Source: Nocardioides deserti
GTDB lineage: Bacteria > Actinomycetota > Actinomycetes > Propionibacteriales > Nocardioidaceae
DNA: 64,000 bases
Reading direction: 5' to 3'
NCBI RefSeq assembly: GCF_014266025.1
Contig: NZ_JACMYC010000006.1
Span: 213,356 to 277,355 of the forward strand
Below, piece by piece: positions 18,182 to 27,058 of this stretch (position 1 is the stretch's first letter; every line of letters begins with the position of its first letter). Made by a program: the position numbers and the translations under genes. The notes beneath the pieces were generated by a model. That model made no database searches. It was not told where the DNA came from and saw only the letters and a list, made by a program, of their open reading frames with translations.

Positions 18182-19345
18182 ATGGCCGCCCTGCGCACCC
18201 GCGCCTCCGCCTGGTGGGCCGGCTCGATCCTCGGCCGGCACCTGCTGGTCGCGCTCCTCGGCCTGGTCGTGGTGGTGGTCGTGCTCGAGAGCTCGAGCGA
18301 CTTCCGCAACCTCCAGCTCGCCTCGATGGCCTACCTCGGCATCGCCGCCGGCGGCCTGACCGTGCTGACCGGCCTCAACGGCCAGATCTCGCTCGGCCAC
18401 GGCGCGCTGATGGCGATCGGCGCCTACACCACCGCCCTGCTGCTCGACGACCGCGAGGCGAGCACCCCACTGCCGCTCGTCGTGCTGGCCGCTGTCGTGG
18501 TCACCCTGCTGGTCGGCATCGCGGTCGGCGCGGCCGCCGCCCGGCTGCACGGCCCCTACCTCGCCGGCGCCACCCTCGCCCTGGCCGTCGCCGTGCCGGG
18601 CATCGCGCTCTACTTCAAGGAGCAGCTCGGCGGGGAGCAGGGCCTGCGCGTGGTGCTGCCCGACATCCCGGCGTGGGTGCTCGACCTGGCGTACTTCGTC
18701 ACCGGCCAGGACCTCACCCGCAGCCGCTACGTCGCCTACCTGGCCTGGCTCACGCTCGTCATCACCTTCGTCCTCCTCGCGAACCTCGCCCGCAGCCGGG
18801 TCGGCCGGCGCTGGCGCGCGGTCCGCGACGACGAGGTGGCCGCGGAGCTGGCCGGCGTGCACCTGGGTCGGGCCCGCGTCTCGGCGTTCGTCGTGAGCGC
18901 GGCCGCGGCGGGCGCGGCCGGCGCGATGATGGCGCTGACCGTGCGGCTCGCCGCGCCGAGCGGCTTCACCCTGACCCTGAGCCTCACCCTGCTCAGCGCG
19001 GTCGTCCTCGGTGGCCTCGGCAGCCTCGCCGGCGCGCTCCTCGGCGCCGCGCTGCTCACGTTCCTCCCCCAGGTCGTCACCGACATCGGGGTGGACGCCG
19101 GGCTCTCCGACATCCGCGCCGCCGAGCTCGCGCCGCTGGTCTACGGCGTCGTCATGGTGCTCGTCATCCTGCTCGCCCCCGCCGGGATCGTCGGCACCGT
19201 CCGCACCGCCCTCCTCAAGCGCCGGCTGCGCCGCTCCGCCGCCGCGCAGACCCGCACGGCCGGGACGAACCCGACCGCGCCGGGCACGCCGGGCACCCCC
19301 ACGACCGACCCAGCCACCACCACCTCGAAGGGAAGCACGACATGA
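18182..19345 (+). CDS. livM: branched-chain amino acid type ABC transporter, permease LivM
   Basis: Second permease, 387 residues, about nine membrane helices. The NGQISLGHGALMAIGAYT segment and the coupling loop RDDEVAAELAGVHLGRARV are hallmarks of LivM. ATG 18182 follows the livH stop with no gap, and its stop overlaps the binding-protein start in ATGA. The last 40 residues are a Thr/Pro/Ala-rich tail that is probably cytoplasmic and disordered, an addition relative to E. coli LivM. Confidence 0.93.
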   Translation: MAALRTRASAWWAGSILGRHLLVALLGLVVVVVVLESSSDFRNLQLASMAYLGIAAGGLTVLTGLNGQISLGHGALMAIGAYTTALLLDDREASTPLPLVVLAAVVVTLLVGIAVGAAAARLHGPYLAGATLALAVAVPGIALYFKEQLGGEQGLRVVLPDIPAWVLDLAYFVTGQDLTRSRYVAYLAWLTLVITFVLLANLARSRVGRRWRAVRDDEVAAELAGVHLGRARVSAFVVSAAAAGAAGAMMALTVRLAAPSGFTLTLSLTLLSAVVLGGLGSLAGALLGAALLTFLPQVVTDIGVDAGLSDIRAAELAPLVYGVVMVLVILLAPAGIVGTVRTALLKRRLRRSAAAQTRTAGTNPTAPGTPGTPTTDPATTTSKGSTT

Positions 19346-20697
19346 GACGACGGCTCCATCGGCCCACCACCCTCGTCGCCGCCGCCACGGCCGGCGTACT
19401 CCTGCTGGGCGCCTGCGGCGCCGGCGGCCGCGACGACGACGGCGGAGGTGGCGACGGCGGTGACGGGGGCGGCGGCGCGACCGCCCCCGGCGTCACCGAG
19501 GACTCCATCAAGATCGGCGCGCACTTCCCGCTCACCGGCGTCGCCGCGCCCGGCTACAACGAGATCCCGACCGGCGCGAAGGCGTACTTCGACTACGTCA
19601 ACGCCCAGGGTGGGGTGCACGGGCGCCAGATCGAGTACGTCGTCCGCGACGACGGCTACAACCCCACCAACACCAGCTCGGTCACCAACGAGCTCGTGCT
19701 GGAGGAGGAGATCTTCGCGATGGTCGGCGGCCTCGGAACGCCCACCCACAGCGCGGTCGTGGACTTCCTCAACGACGAGGGCGTCCCGGACTTCTTCGTC
19801 TCCTCCGGCTCGCTGCAGTGGGGCGACGACCCCGAGGCCTACCCGTACACGTTCGGCTGGCAGCCCGACTACGAGATCGAGGGCAAGATCATCGGCCAGT
19901 ACGTCGCGGAGAACATGCCCGACGCCAAGGTCGGCCTCTTCCTCCAGGACGACGACTTCGGCGACGACGCCGAGAAGGGCGTGCGCCAGTTCCTCGACGA
20001 CCAGGTCGTTGCGGCCGAGCGCTACACCTCGGGCAACACCGACGTGGGTCCGCAGATCGCCGGCCTCCAGGCCGCCGGGGCCGACCTGGTGCTGTCGTTC
20101 AACACCCCGTCGTACACCGCACTGAGCCAGCTGGTCGCCCTCCGGCTCGGCTACGAGCCGCAGTGGTTCTACACCAACGTCGGCTCCGACGCCGACCTCG
20201 TCGGCTCGCTGCTGTCCCGCTTCTCCGAGGGCGCGGTCGAGGGTGGGTCGAGCTCGCTGGACGGCGTGATGACCACCGAGTACATCCCCGGCGTCGACCA
20301 GCCCGACGACCCGTGGGTCCAGCTGTGGCAGAAGGTCTGGGACGAGCACGGCGAGAAGGGCAAGCTGACCAACTATCGGGTCTACGGCATGTCCCACGCC
20401 TATGCGTTCGTGCAGGCCCTCCAGGCGGCCGGCGAGGACCTCACCCGCGACGGCATCGTCGAGGCGATGGAGGAGGTCGGCGCCGACCTCGAGGGACCGC
20501 AGCTCGCGCCGTTCCGCTACTCCTCCGACAGCCACCTCGGCATCTCCGGCATGCGGGTGGTCGAGATCCAGGACGGTGCCGGCGAGGACCTCACGCCGGT
20601 GCTCATCACCGACATCGGCGACGCCGAGATCGTCGAGGACGACTCCGGCCAGGACGGCGACGCCCCGCCGGAGAACGGTGTGCCCGAGGCGCCGTGA
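19342..20697 (+). CDS. branched-chain amino acid type ABC transporter, substrate-binding lipoprotein
   Basis: Extracellular receptor of the transporter, 451 residues. The signal peptide ends in a lipobox, LLLGAC, with lipidated Cys25, then a Gly/Asp-rich linker of about 25 residues. The Leu/Ile/Val-binding fold (periplasmic-binding type I) follows, beginning IKIGAHFPLTG, with VVRDDGYNP and GLGTPTHSAVVDFLNDE as recognisable strands. It ends in an acidic Pro/Gly tail. The start overlaps the LivM stop in ATGA. Ligand unknown; LivK-type proteins also bind amides and aromatic acids. Confidence 0.93.
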   Translation: MRRRLHRPTTLVAAATAGVLLLGACGAGGRDDDGGGGDGGDGGGGATAPGVTEDSIKIGAHFPLTGVAAPGYNEIPTGAKAYFDYVNAQGGVHGRQIEYVVRDDGYNPTNTSSVTNELVLEEEIFAMVGGLGTPTHSAVVDFLNDEGVPDFFVSSGSLQWGDDPEAYPYTFGWQPDYEIEGKIIGQYVAENMPDAKVGLFLQDDDFGDDAEKGVRQFLDDQVVAAERYTSGNTDVGPQIAGLQAAGADLVLSFNTPSYTALSQLVALRLGYEPQWFYTNVGSDADLVGSLLSRFSEGAVEGGSSSLDGVMTTEYIPGVDQPDDPWVQLWQKVWDEHGEKGKLTNYRVYGMSHAYAFVQALQAAGEDLTRDGIVEAMEEVGADLEGPQLAPFRYSSDSHLGISGMRVVEIQDGAGEDLTPVLITDIGDAEIVEDDSGQDGDAPPENGVPEAP

Positions 20698-20743
20698 CCA
20701 GCGCCGTCACCGGCACGCGACACGCACGCGCCTGACGCGCTGG

Positions 20744-20781
20744 AGAGACGCCCACCCGGGTCCGCCCGGGTGGGCGTCTCT
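20744..20781. terminator. strong bidirectional terminator after the liv operon
   Basis: A perfect 17-bp stem (20744-20760 with 20765-20781) with a TCCG loop lies between the binding-protein gene and the stop of the convergent EEP gene, touching its stop codon at 20782. It can serve both strands. Confidence 0.8.
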
Positions 20782-21759
20782 TCATCGGTAGAGGCGGATC
20801 CGCGCGAGCAGCGGCGCGTGGTCGGAGGTGTAGCCGCCGAGCACCCGGTGCCGGGCGACCTGCGCGGTGCCCGACCCGCTCCCGGCCTCCGCGTCGGCCT
20901 TCCGCAGGGACCGGTCGGCGACGAAGACGTAGTCGATCCACCGGGTGTTGCGGGTCGGGCGGAGGCCGTCCAGGCCGAGCAGCTGGTAGGTCGAGCTGGC
21001 ATGGCCGCGGAAGGCCCGGATGATCCCGCCGGCGGGCTTCGCGCGGGAGTCGTCGGCGAAGTCGAAGTTGTAGTCGCCCGTGCCGAGCACGACCGAGCCG
21101 GGCGCGGTGTCCCACATCCGCGCGAGCCTCGCGAGGTGCTGCTTGGCGCGCTCGGCGTTGAGGTTGCGCTCGAAGCGCTGCTCCGTCTCGATGTGCTGGT
21201 TGACGTGGGTGTTGAGCAGGGTGACGGTGCGCCCGGTCGCGCGGTGCCGCAGCTGCGCGGTCACCACCCACCGCGCCGGGAACGGGTCGGTCGTCTCCCG
21301 CGGGTAGCCGCCGCGGTGCATCCGGCGGAACGACACGTCCAGCAGCTCGAACGTCGCCGTCCGCCACGAGACCGCCAGCGAGATCGGCCCGTCGGGATCC
21401 GGCCAGTGCCACGTCTCCCAGCCGCGGGCGCGGTACTGCGGGTACAGCTCGCGGAACGCCGGCGACTTCGACTCCTGCCAGCCGATCAGGTCGACGTCGT
21501 CGCGCCCGGTGAGCCGGTCCCAGTCGCGCCGGGCCCGCTCGAGCGGCAGGTGCCGCAGCGCGTTGTAGGACACCACCCCGACGGTGGTCAGCACCTCCCC
21601 CGGCAGCCGCGGCGCCACCCGCGACCGGCCCTCCTCGACGGCTGGGCGCGGCGTCCCCCCGCCCGGGTCTGCCCCGTCGCGCACGACCGCCACCACCGCC
21701 AGCACCACGACCACCGCCACGACCAGCGCGGTGAGCACGCGAAGCGGGACGCGGAGCAT
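20782..21759 (-). CDS. endonuclease/exonuclease/phosphatase family protein, membrane-anchored or secreted
   Basis: Predicted metal-dependent phosphodiesterase of the DNase I/sphingomyelinase fold, 325 residues. N-terminal LRVLTALVVAVVVVLAVVAV is a signal anchor, so the domain acts outside the membrane. Motifs in order: VVSYNALR (metal Asn), GWQESKS (metal Glu), LLNTHVNQH, LGTGDYNFD (metal Asp and Asn) and the C-terminal TSDHAPLLAR (catalytic His). The set is complete, so an active enzyme is expected. The substrate (nucleic acid, phospholipid or sugar phosphate) is not determined. Confidence 0.88.
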   Translation of the reverse strand: MLRVPLRVLTALVVAVVVVLAVVAVVRDGADPGGGTPRPAVEEGRSRVAPRLPGEVLTTVGVVSYNALRHLPLERARRDWDRLTGRDDVDLIGWQESKSPAFRELYPQYRARGWETWHWPDPDGPISLAVSWRTATFELLDVSFRRMHRGGYPRETTDPFPARWVVTAQLRHRATGRTVTLLNTHVNQHIETEQRFERNLNAERAKQHLARLARMWDTAPGSVVLGTGDYNFDFADDSRAKPAGGIIRAFRGHASSTYQLLGLDGLRPTRNTRWIDYVFVADRSLRKADAEAGSGSGTAQVARHRVLGGYTSDHAPLLARIRLYR

Positions 21760-21886
21760 GGCGAGGAGCGTACGTCCCGGTCACGGCTGGTCGCAGAAGG
21801 TCGACACCACCTCGCACGCCGCCGTATCCCGGGCCCTGAGCCGGGTACCGCTCGGTCTTCCCCATCCCTGCACCGGAGGTACCACC

Positions 21887-22435
21887 ATGGCTCGCAACAC
21901 CCTGTCCCGCTCGCTCCACGACGTCGGCCTCGCCGCCTGGTTCGGCGGCACGCTCGCCAACGCGGTCGCCCTCAATCCCGCGGCCGCACAGGCCACCGCC
22001 TCCTCCGACGTGGGCGCGGTCGCGAACACCGGCTGGGACCGGTGGACCCCCGTCAACGCCGCCGCGATCGGGGCCCACCTCGCCGGGAGCATCGGCCAGC
22101 TCGGCGGCAACAAGGGCCGCATCGCCGCCCAGCAGGGCGTCGGCTCGATGGTCGTCGCGAAGACCGCGTTGACCGCCGCCGCCCTCGGCGTCACGGCGTA
22201 TTCCCGCGTGCTCGGCAAGAAGGTGTCGCAGGAGACGCAAATGCCGGCGGCCTCGGGCACCGAGCCGGAGTCGGGCACCCCGCCGGAGGTAGCCAAGGCC
22301 CAGCAGCAGCTCGCCGCCCTCCAGTGGGTGGTGCCCGCGCTCACCGGTGCGCTGGTGGTCGTCAGCTCCCTCGCCGGCGAGCAGCAGCGCTCGACCGAGC
22401 AGAAGAAGGGGCTGCTCGGCCGCGTCGCGCCCTGA
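21887..22435 (+). CDS. membrane protein of unknown function
   Basis: 182 residues from ATG 21887, with CGGAGG 7 nt upstream. Seen: an N-terminal amphipathic stretch (SLHDVGLAAWFGGTLANAV), two or three hydrophobic segments (about 60-75, 95-110 and 145-165), a QLGGNKGRIAAQQG turn, and a Glu/Ser/Pro-rich loop before the last helix. I cannot assign a family, although the DVGLAAWFGGTLAN opening resembles small actinobacterial membrane proteins. It stands alone between two minus-strand genes. Confidence 0.7.
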   Translation: MARNTLSRSLHDVGLAAWFGGTLANAVALNPAAAQATASSDVGAVANTGWDRWTPVNAAAIGAHLAGSIGQLGGNKGRIAAQQGVGSMVVAKTALTAAALGVTAYSRVLGKKVSQETQMPAASGTEPESGTPPEVAKAQQQLAALQWVVPALTGALVVVSSLAGEQQRSTEQKKGLLGRVAP

Positions 22436-22442
22436 CGGGCCG

Positions 22443-23054
22443 TCAGCCGCGGCGCGACTCCAGCACGCGGAACCCCTTGGCCGAGGCCAGCCGCGTCGTC
22501 GGGTAGCCCTGCTGCCCCAGCCACCGCTGCAGCGAGTCCGCGCCGAGGTTCTTGCCGACCACCATGACCGCCCGGCCGCCGGGCGCCAGCCGCGGCAGCC
22601 AGGTCAGCAGCAGCTCGTGGAGCGCCTGCTTGCCGATGCGGATCGGCGGGTTCGACCAGATCTCGTTGTACGTCGCGTGCGGCTCGACGGCGTCCGGGGT
22701 GGTGGCGCGGTAGCGGTCGGCGACGCCGAGGGCCGCGGCGTTCTCGTTGGCGAGGAGGACGGCGCGCTCGTTGACGTCGACGGCGGTGACCGTGGCGTCC
22801 GGTGCGCTGACCGCGACCGCGAGGCCGATGACGCCGTAGCCGCAGCCGAGGTCGAGCACGCGGCCGCCGGCCGGCGGCTCGGTCTCGCGGAAGAGCACCG
22901 CCGTGCCGATGTCGAGCCGCCCCTTGGCGAAGACGCCGGAGCCGCTCACCAGCGACAGCGTCCGGCCCCACACCTCGGCCGTGACCGGCTCGCGCTTGAA
23001 CGGCACGGACGGGTCGGCGGAGAAGTAGTGGTCCTCGGACGGCTCCTCGCTCAT
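22443..23054 (-). CDS. class I SAM methyltransferase, RsmC/MTS-like
   Basis: Predicted methyltransferase of 203 residues. SAM motif I is [16 protein letters not shown], motif II is [10 protein letters not shown], and the substrate motif [10 protein letters not shown] is the N-PP-[YFI] type used for amino-group (N) methylation of nucleobases in rRNA or [14 protein letters not shown] at the start and [12 protein letters not shown] are typical of the small MTS domain, as in RsmC/RsmD-like enzymes. ATG 23052-23054 overlaps the truA stop in ATGA, so it is coupled to a tRNA-modifying gene, which favours an RNA target. Confidence 0.85.
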   Translation of the reverse strand: MSEEPSEDHYFSADPSVPFKREPVTAEVWGRTLSLVSGSGVFAKGRLDIGTAVLFRETEPPAGGRVLDLGCGYGVIGLAVAVSAPDATVTAVDVNERAVLLANENAAALGVADRYRATTPDAVEPHATYNEIWSNPPIRIGKQALHELLLTWLPRLAPGGRAVMVVGKNLGADSLQRWLGQQGYPTTRLASAKGFRVLESRRG

Positions 23055-23881
23055 GCCTTCTCCCTCCGTGCCCGGGTCAGCTCGACCCGCGCGCCGAGCT
23101 CGGCGTCGGGCGGGTAGGCGACCTCCTCCAGGGTCAGCCCGTGGGCGTGCACGACCGCCACGGAGGCGTCGCGCCGCTCCGCGGCCAGCACGTCCCCGGC
23201 CCACGCGACCGGCCGGCGACCCTCGCCGACCGCGAGCAGGCAGCCGACCAGCGAGCGGACCATGCTGTGGCAGAACGCGTCGGCGCGGACGGTCGCCTCG
23301 ACCACCCCGGACGGCAGCCGCTGCCACGACAGCGCCTCCAGCACCCGGATCGTCGTCGCGCCCTCGCGCTGCTTGCAGAAGGACGCGAAGTCGTGCTGGC
23401 CGAGCAGCAGCACGGCCGCCTCGTTCATCAGGTCCACGTCCAGCGGGCGCGGCCAGGCCAGCACGTGCCCGCGGGTCAGCGGGTCGACCGCGGCCGGGGT
23501 GTCGGCGACGCGGTAGGCGTAGCGGCGCCACAGCGCGGAGAAGCGGGCGTCGAACCCGTCCGGCGCCTCGACCGCACGGCGTACCCGCACGTCGGCGGGG
23601 AGGATCCCGTTGAGCCGACGCACCAGCGCCCCGAGCGGCGGATCGGGCGAGCGCCCGGCGGACCGGGCGAGCGCGTCGGGCTCGACGTCGAGGTGCACGA
23701 CCTGCCCGCGGGCGTGGACGCCGGTGTCGGTGCGCCCGGCGCAGACCAGGTCGACCGACGGCACCCGCAGCGCGGTCGCCGCCGCCGCGGACAGCTCGCC
23801 CTGCACGGTCCGCAGCCCGGGCTGGGCCGCCCAGCCGTGGAAGCCGCCGCCGTCGTAGGCGAGGTCGATCCGGATCCGCAC
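23051..23881 (-). CDS. truA: tRNA pseudouridine(38-40) synthase
   Basis: Isomerises uridine to pseudouridine at positions 38-40 of the tRNA anticodon arm. 276 residues, slightly longer than E. coli TruA. The catalytic aspartate motif [17 protein letters not shown] is exact, with the N-terminal [19 protein letters not shown] and the C-terminal [20 protein letters not shown]. Start is GTG 23879-23881. In many actinobacteria truA directly follows rplQ; here three unrelated genes separate them. The partner methyltransferase is translationally coupled downstream. Confidence 0.95.
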   Translation of the reverse strand: MRIRIDLAYDGGGFHGWAAQPGLRTVQGELSAAAATALRVPSVDLVCAGRTDTGVHARGQVVHLDVEPDALARSAGRSPDPPLGALVRRLNGILPADVRVRRAVEAPDGFDARFSALWRRYAYRVADTPAAVDPLTRGHVLAWPRPLDVDLMNEAAVLLLGQHDFASFCKQREGATTIRVLEALSWQRLPSGVVEATVRADAFCHSMVRSLVGCLLAVGEGRRPVAWAGDVLAAERRDASVAVVHAHGLTLEEVAYPPDAELGARVELTRARREKA

Positions 23882-23935
23882 CCGCGCATCCTCTCAGGAC
23901 ACGCGGTGTTCACGTGGAGCACCTAACCTGCGGCC

Positions 23936-25633
23936 ATGACCGCTCCGAGCCTGGTGCTCGTCTCCGAGGCGAACGCCGACTTCCTGCTCGACGAGTTCGG
24001 GCGCTACCAGCGCGACTACGACCTGCGCACCGCCACCTCCGCCGACGAGGCCGAGCAGGTGGCCCGCGAGGTGCTCGCGGGCGGCGGCCAGGTCGCGCTG
24101 TTCGTCACCGAGTCGGTGCTGCCCGACTCCGGTGTCCCGGAGGCCTTCGCCCGGTGGCGCAGCGTCGTGCCCACCGCCCGGCGCATCGTTGCTGCCCACC
24201 ACGACCGCTTCCTGCTCGACGCGCCGGCGCTGCGCCTGGGCCTGGCCAAGGGCAAGTACGACGCCTACCTGCTCATGCCGCGCGGCGTGCGCGACGAGGA
24301 GTTCCACGGCGTGGTCTGCGAGCTGCTCTCGGACTGGGGCTCGACCGTGGCCGAGCCGGAGGTCGAGAGCGTCCGGATCGTCTCGCCCGACGGGGACCCG
24401 CTGACGCTCGCGCTGCGCGACTTCTTCGACCGGATGGGGCTCCCCAACCGCGTGCACCACCCCGACAGCCCGTCCGGGCAGGAGGTGCTCGCCCGGTGGA
24501 ACGGCCCCGCGACGTACCCGCTCGTCGAGGCGCTGGAGCGCCCGCCCGTCGCCCCGCGCAGTGTCCGCGAGGCGGCGGTCGCGGTCTACGGCCGCCCCGA
24601 CGAGGTCGACGTCGAGACCGTCGTCGACGTCTGCGTCGTCGGCGCGGGCCCGGCCGGGCTCGCCGCCGCGGTGTACGCCGCCTCGGAGGGTCTCTCCACG
24701 GTCGTCGTCGAGGTCGAGGCCGTCGGCGGGCAAGCCGGCACCAGCTCGATGATCCGCAACTACCTCGGCTTCCCCCGCGGCATCTCCGGGATGCGCCTGG
24801 CCCAACGGGCTCGCAACCAGGCGATCCGCTTCGGCACCCGCTTCTTCACCGGCTGGGAGGTCACCGCGATCGAGCCGCACCCCGCTGGGCACTGCGTGCG
24901 CACCGACGGCGGCGACCTGCGGGCGCGATCGGTCGTGCTGGCCTCGGGCGTGGCCTACCGCAAGCTCGGCGTGCCGGCCGTCGAGGAGCTCGTCGGCCGT
25001 GGGGTCTTCTACGGCAGCGCCCTGACCGCCGCCCGGGAGATGGAGGGCGCCGACGTCGTCGTCGTGGGGGGCGGCAACTCCGCGGGCCAGGCGGCCATCC
25101 ACCTCGCGCGGTTCGCTCGCTCGGTGACCATCATGGTCCGGCGCGACTCGTTGGAGGCGACCATGTCGGCCTACCTCCTCGGCGAGATCGCCCACAACCC
25201 GCGCATCGCCGTCGCCCCCTGCTGCGAGATAGCCGACGGCGGCGGCGACGGCCACCTGGAGTGGCTGGACGTCCGCGACACCCGGGACGGCTCGGTCACC
25301 CGGCGGGCCGTGTCGGGACTCTTCCTCCTGCTCGGCGCCGACCCGCAGTCGGACTGGCTGCCGCAGGAGGTCGCGCGCGACGCGCGCGGCTTCGTGCTCA
25401 CCGGTCGTGACGTGCCTCGGGACAGCTGGGTCGACGGCCTCCCGCCGGAGAGCCTGGCCACGACGTTGCCGGGCGTCTTCGCTGCCGGCGACCTCCGCGC
25501 CGGGTCGATGAAGCGGGTGGCCGCCGCCAGCGGCGAGGGCGCGTCGGTCGTCCCGCTCGTCCACCAGTGGTTGGCGACCCTGCCGGCGCCGGCCGGGGCC
25601 CGCGAGGACCGGGGGTTGATCGTCGGGGTCTAG
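23936..25633 (+). CDS. fused receiver-like / thioredoxin-reductase-like flavoprotein
   Basis: 565 residues in three parts. Residues 1-130 look like a response-regulator receiver, but the usual phospho-acceptor position reads LFVTESVLPDSG with no clear aspartate. Residues 140-215 resemble a thioredoxin- or glutaredoxin-like spacer. From about 230 comes a thioredoxin-reductase fold: FAD motif VVGAGPAGLAAAVYA, VGGQAGTSSMIRNYLGF, NADPH motif VVVGGGNSAGQAAIHLA and the late FAD motif GVFAAGDLRAGSMKRV. The CxxC normally found between the last two folds is absent (GRGVFYGSALTAAREM). It is therefore probably not a thioredoxin reductase but an NAD(P)H:acceptor flavoenzyme. Its stop overlaps the stop of the PfkB gene. 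Confidence 0.85.
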   Translation: MTAPSLVLVSEANADFLLDEFGRYQRDYDLRTATSADEAEQVAREVLAGGGQVALFVTESVLPDSGVPEAFARWRSVVPTARRIVAAHHDRFLLDAPALRLGLAKGKYDAYLLMPRGVRDEEFHGVVCELLSDWGSTVAEPEVESVRIVSPDGDPLTLALRDFFDRMGLPNRVHHPDSPSGQEVLARWNGPATYPLVEALERPPVAPRSVREAAVAVYGRPDEVDVETVVDVCVVGAGPAGLAAAVYAASEGLSTVVVEVEAVGGQAGTSSMIRNYLGFPRGISGMRLAQRARNQAIRFGTRFFTGWEVTAIEPHPAGHCVRTDGGDLRARSVVLASGVAYRKLGVPAVEELVGRGVFYGSALTAAREMEGADVVVVGGGNSAGQAAIHLARFARSVTIMVRRDSLEATMSAYLLGEIAHNPRIAVAPCCEIADGGGDGHLEWLDVRDTRDGSVTRRAVSGLFLLLGADPQSDWLPQEVARDARGFVLTGRDVPRDSWVDGLPPESLATTLPGVFAAGDLRAGSMKRVAAASGEGASVVPLVHQWLATLPAPAGAREDRGLIVGV

Positions 25634-26568
25634 AGCTCGTGGCGGTACGGCGGGTCCGCGCCCGGCCGCGACACCGTCACCGCCGCGGCCCGGGCGGCGT
25701 GCTCGAGCACCTCGGCCACCTCGTCCTCGCCGATCCCCCGCAGCTCCTCGCGCCGCTCGGCGCCGAGCCGCCCGCGCTCCCACAGCGCGTCCACGAGCGC
25801 CGCGCCGAACGTGTCGCCGGCGCCGATCGTGTCCGCGACCTCGACCGGCAGCGACGCCACCTCCACGACGCACCGATCGCTGGTCCAGCTCGCGCCCTCA
25901 CCCCCACGCGTGACCACCACCGCGGCCGGCCCGAGCGCCAGCAGGTGCGCCACGGCCGCGGTCTCCTCGAGGTCCGGCCAGAGCGCGGCGAGGTCCTCGT
26001 CGCTGGCCTTCACCAGGTCCGCGAGCGCGACGACCCGCTCGACCTGCGCGACCACCTCCGCGCCCGTGCCGGTCACCGCCGGCCGCGCGTTGACGTCGTA
26101 CGTCACCGTCGCCCGGTCGCGCAGCCCCTGCAGCAGCGCCACGACGTCCTGGGCGCCGGGGGCGACGACCGCCCCGAGCGAGCAGGTGTGCACGACCAGC
26201 GGGGCCGGCTCGTCCGCGACGGGGCCGAGCTCCCAGGCCAGGTCGAAGGTGTACGTCGCCGCGCCGTCGGTCCCGATCGTCGCCAGCGCCGTCGAGGTGC
26301 GCGGGACCGTCCCCGGGTCGGTCGCCAGCGTCACCCCGGCCGCCCGCAGGTGGGCGTCGACGAGCCCGCCGCGGCCGTCGGCGGCGTACGCCGTCGCGAA
26401 CCGGACGGGACGGCCGAGACGGGCGAGCGCGACCGCGACGTTCGCGGCGCTGCCGCCCGGGTGCTCACGCGTCGTGCCGTCGGCGGCCCGCACCACGTCG
26501 ACGAGCGACTCCCCCACGACCAGCACGTCGCGCCCGTCCTGCTCCTGCTGCGCGGCACCCGGCTCCAT
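25630..26568 (-). CDS. PfkB-family carbohydrate kinase
   Basis: Predicted ATP-dependent sugar kinase, 312 residues, fructokinase or ribokinase branch. PfkB signature 1 is visible as HPGGSAANVAVALARLG and signature 2 as DTIGAGDTFGAALVDAL, with the catalytic Asp in GAGD and the anion hole intact. VTYDVNARP is the usual N-R-P substrate segment of fructokinases. No transporter or other sugar gene is adjacent. It is divergent from a small GntR regulator with only 23 bp between the start codons, so that regulator is the natural candidate to control it. Confidence 0.9.
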   Translation of the reverse strand: MEPGAAQQEQDGRDVLVVGESLVDVVRAADGTTREHPGGSAANVAVALARLGRPVRFATAYAADGRGGLVDAHLRAAGVTLATDPGTVPRTSTALATIGTDGAATYTFDLAWELGPVADEPAPLVVHTCSLGAVVAPGAQDVVALLQGLRDRATVTYDVNARPAVTGTGAEVVAQVERVVALADLVKASDEDLAALWPDLEETAAVAHLLALGPAAVVVTRGGEGASWTSDRCVVEVASLPVEVADTIGAGDTFGAALVDALWERGRLGAERREELRGIGEDEVAEVLEHAARAAAVTVSRPGADPPYRHEL

Positions 26569-26573
26569 GCGGC

Positions 26574-26585
26574 CACCCTAGGGTG
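26574..26585. promoter_or_regulatory. 12-bp palindrome between divergent pfkB-type and gntR-type genes
   Basis: The perfect palindrome CACCCTAGGGTG sits in the 23-bp gap between the two start codons. Position and symmetry suit an operator for the dimeric GntR protein. It also contains the AGGG that serves as the ribosome binding site of the regulator. Confidence 0.4.
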
Positions 26586-26591
26586 AGCCCC

Positions 26592-26954
26592 ATGCAGGTG
26601 CAGCCGCTGGACGACCAGGACCCGACGCCGCCGTTCGAGCAGCTGCGCGCCCAGGTCGCCCGCCGCGTGGCGTCCGGCGAGCTGCCGGCCGGGACGCGGT
26701 TGCCGACGGTGCGAGCGGTCGCCGCCGAGCTGGGGCTCGCGGTCAACACGGTCGCGAAGGCCTACCGCGCGCTGGAGGCCGACGGCGTCGTCGCCACCGA
26801 GGGTCGCCGCGGCACGTTCGTCGCGTCGTCGGGAGGCGCGGACGACTCGCTGGACGAGGCGCTGGACGAGGCGGCCGCGGCGTACGTCGCCGCCGCCCGC
26901 CGCGCGGGGCTCACCCTCCCCGAGGCGCTTCGTCGGGTCGAGCGCGGCTGGTAG
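26592..26954 (+). CDS. GntR-family regulator, YtrA subfamily
   Basis: 120 residues: an N-terminal winged helix-turn-helix (PPFEQLRAQVARRVASGEL, LPTVRAVAAELGLAVNTVAK, the ALEADGVVATEGRRGTFV wing) followed by only about 45 residues of helix. That short tail marks the YtrA subfamily, which dimerises without a ligand domain and often controls ABC transporters or adjacent genes. ATG 26592 with AGGG upstream is preferred over GTG 26583. Likely targets: itself and the divergent sugar kinase. Confidence 0.88.
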   Translation: MQVQPLDDQDPTPPFEQLRAQVARRVASGELPAGTRLPTVRAVAAELGLAVNTVAKAYRALEADGVVATEGRRGTFVASSGGADDSLDEALDEAAAAYVAAARRAGLTLPEALRRVERGW

Positions 26955-26997
26955 CGACCGGCCAGGCAATGCTCGACCCGCTCGGCCCGGAAATGAC

Positions 26998-27031
26998 ACC
27001 GACCCGCCCCGGGTGTCCCGGGCGGGTCGGT
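26998..27031 (-). terminator. terminator of the alpha cluster after rplQ
   Basis: A 12-bp perfect stem (26998-27009 with 27020-27031) whose loop can add a further GGG/CCC pairing. It lies 27 nt past the rplQ stop. On the minus strand it is followed by a short T-rich stretch (TCATTT). Confidence 0.7.
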
Positions 27032-27058
27032 GGTGGAGCGGGTGGTGCTGGGCCTCGA

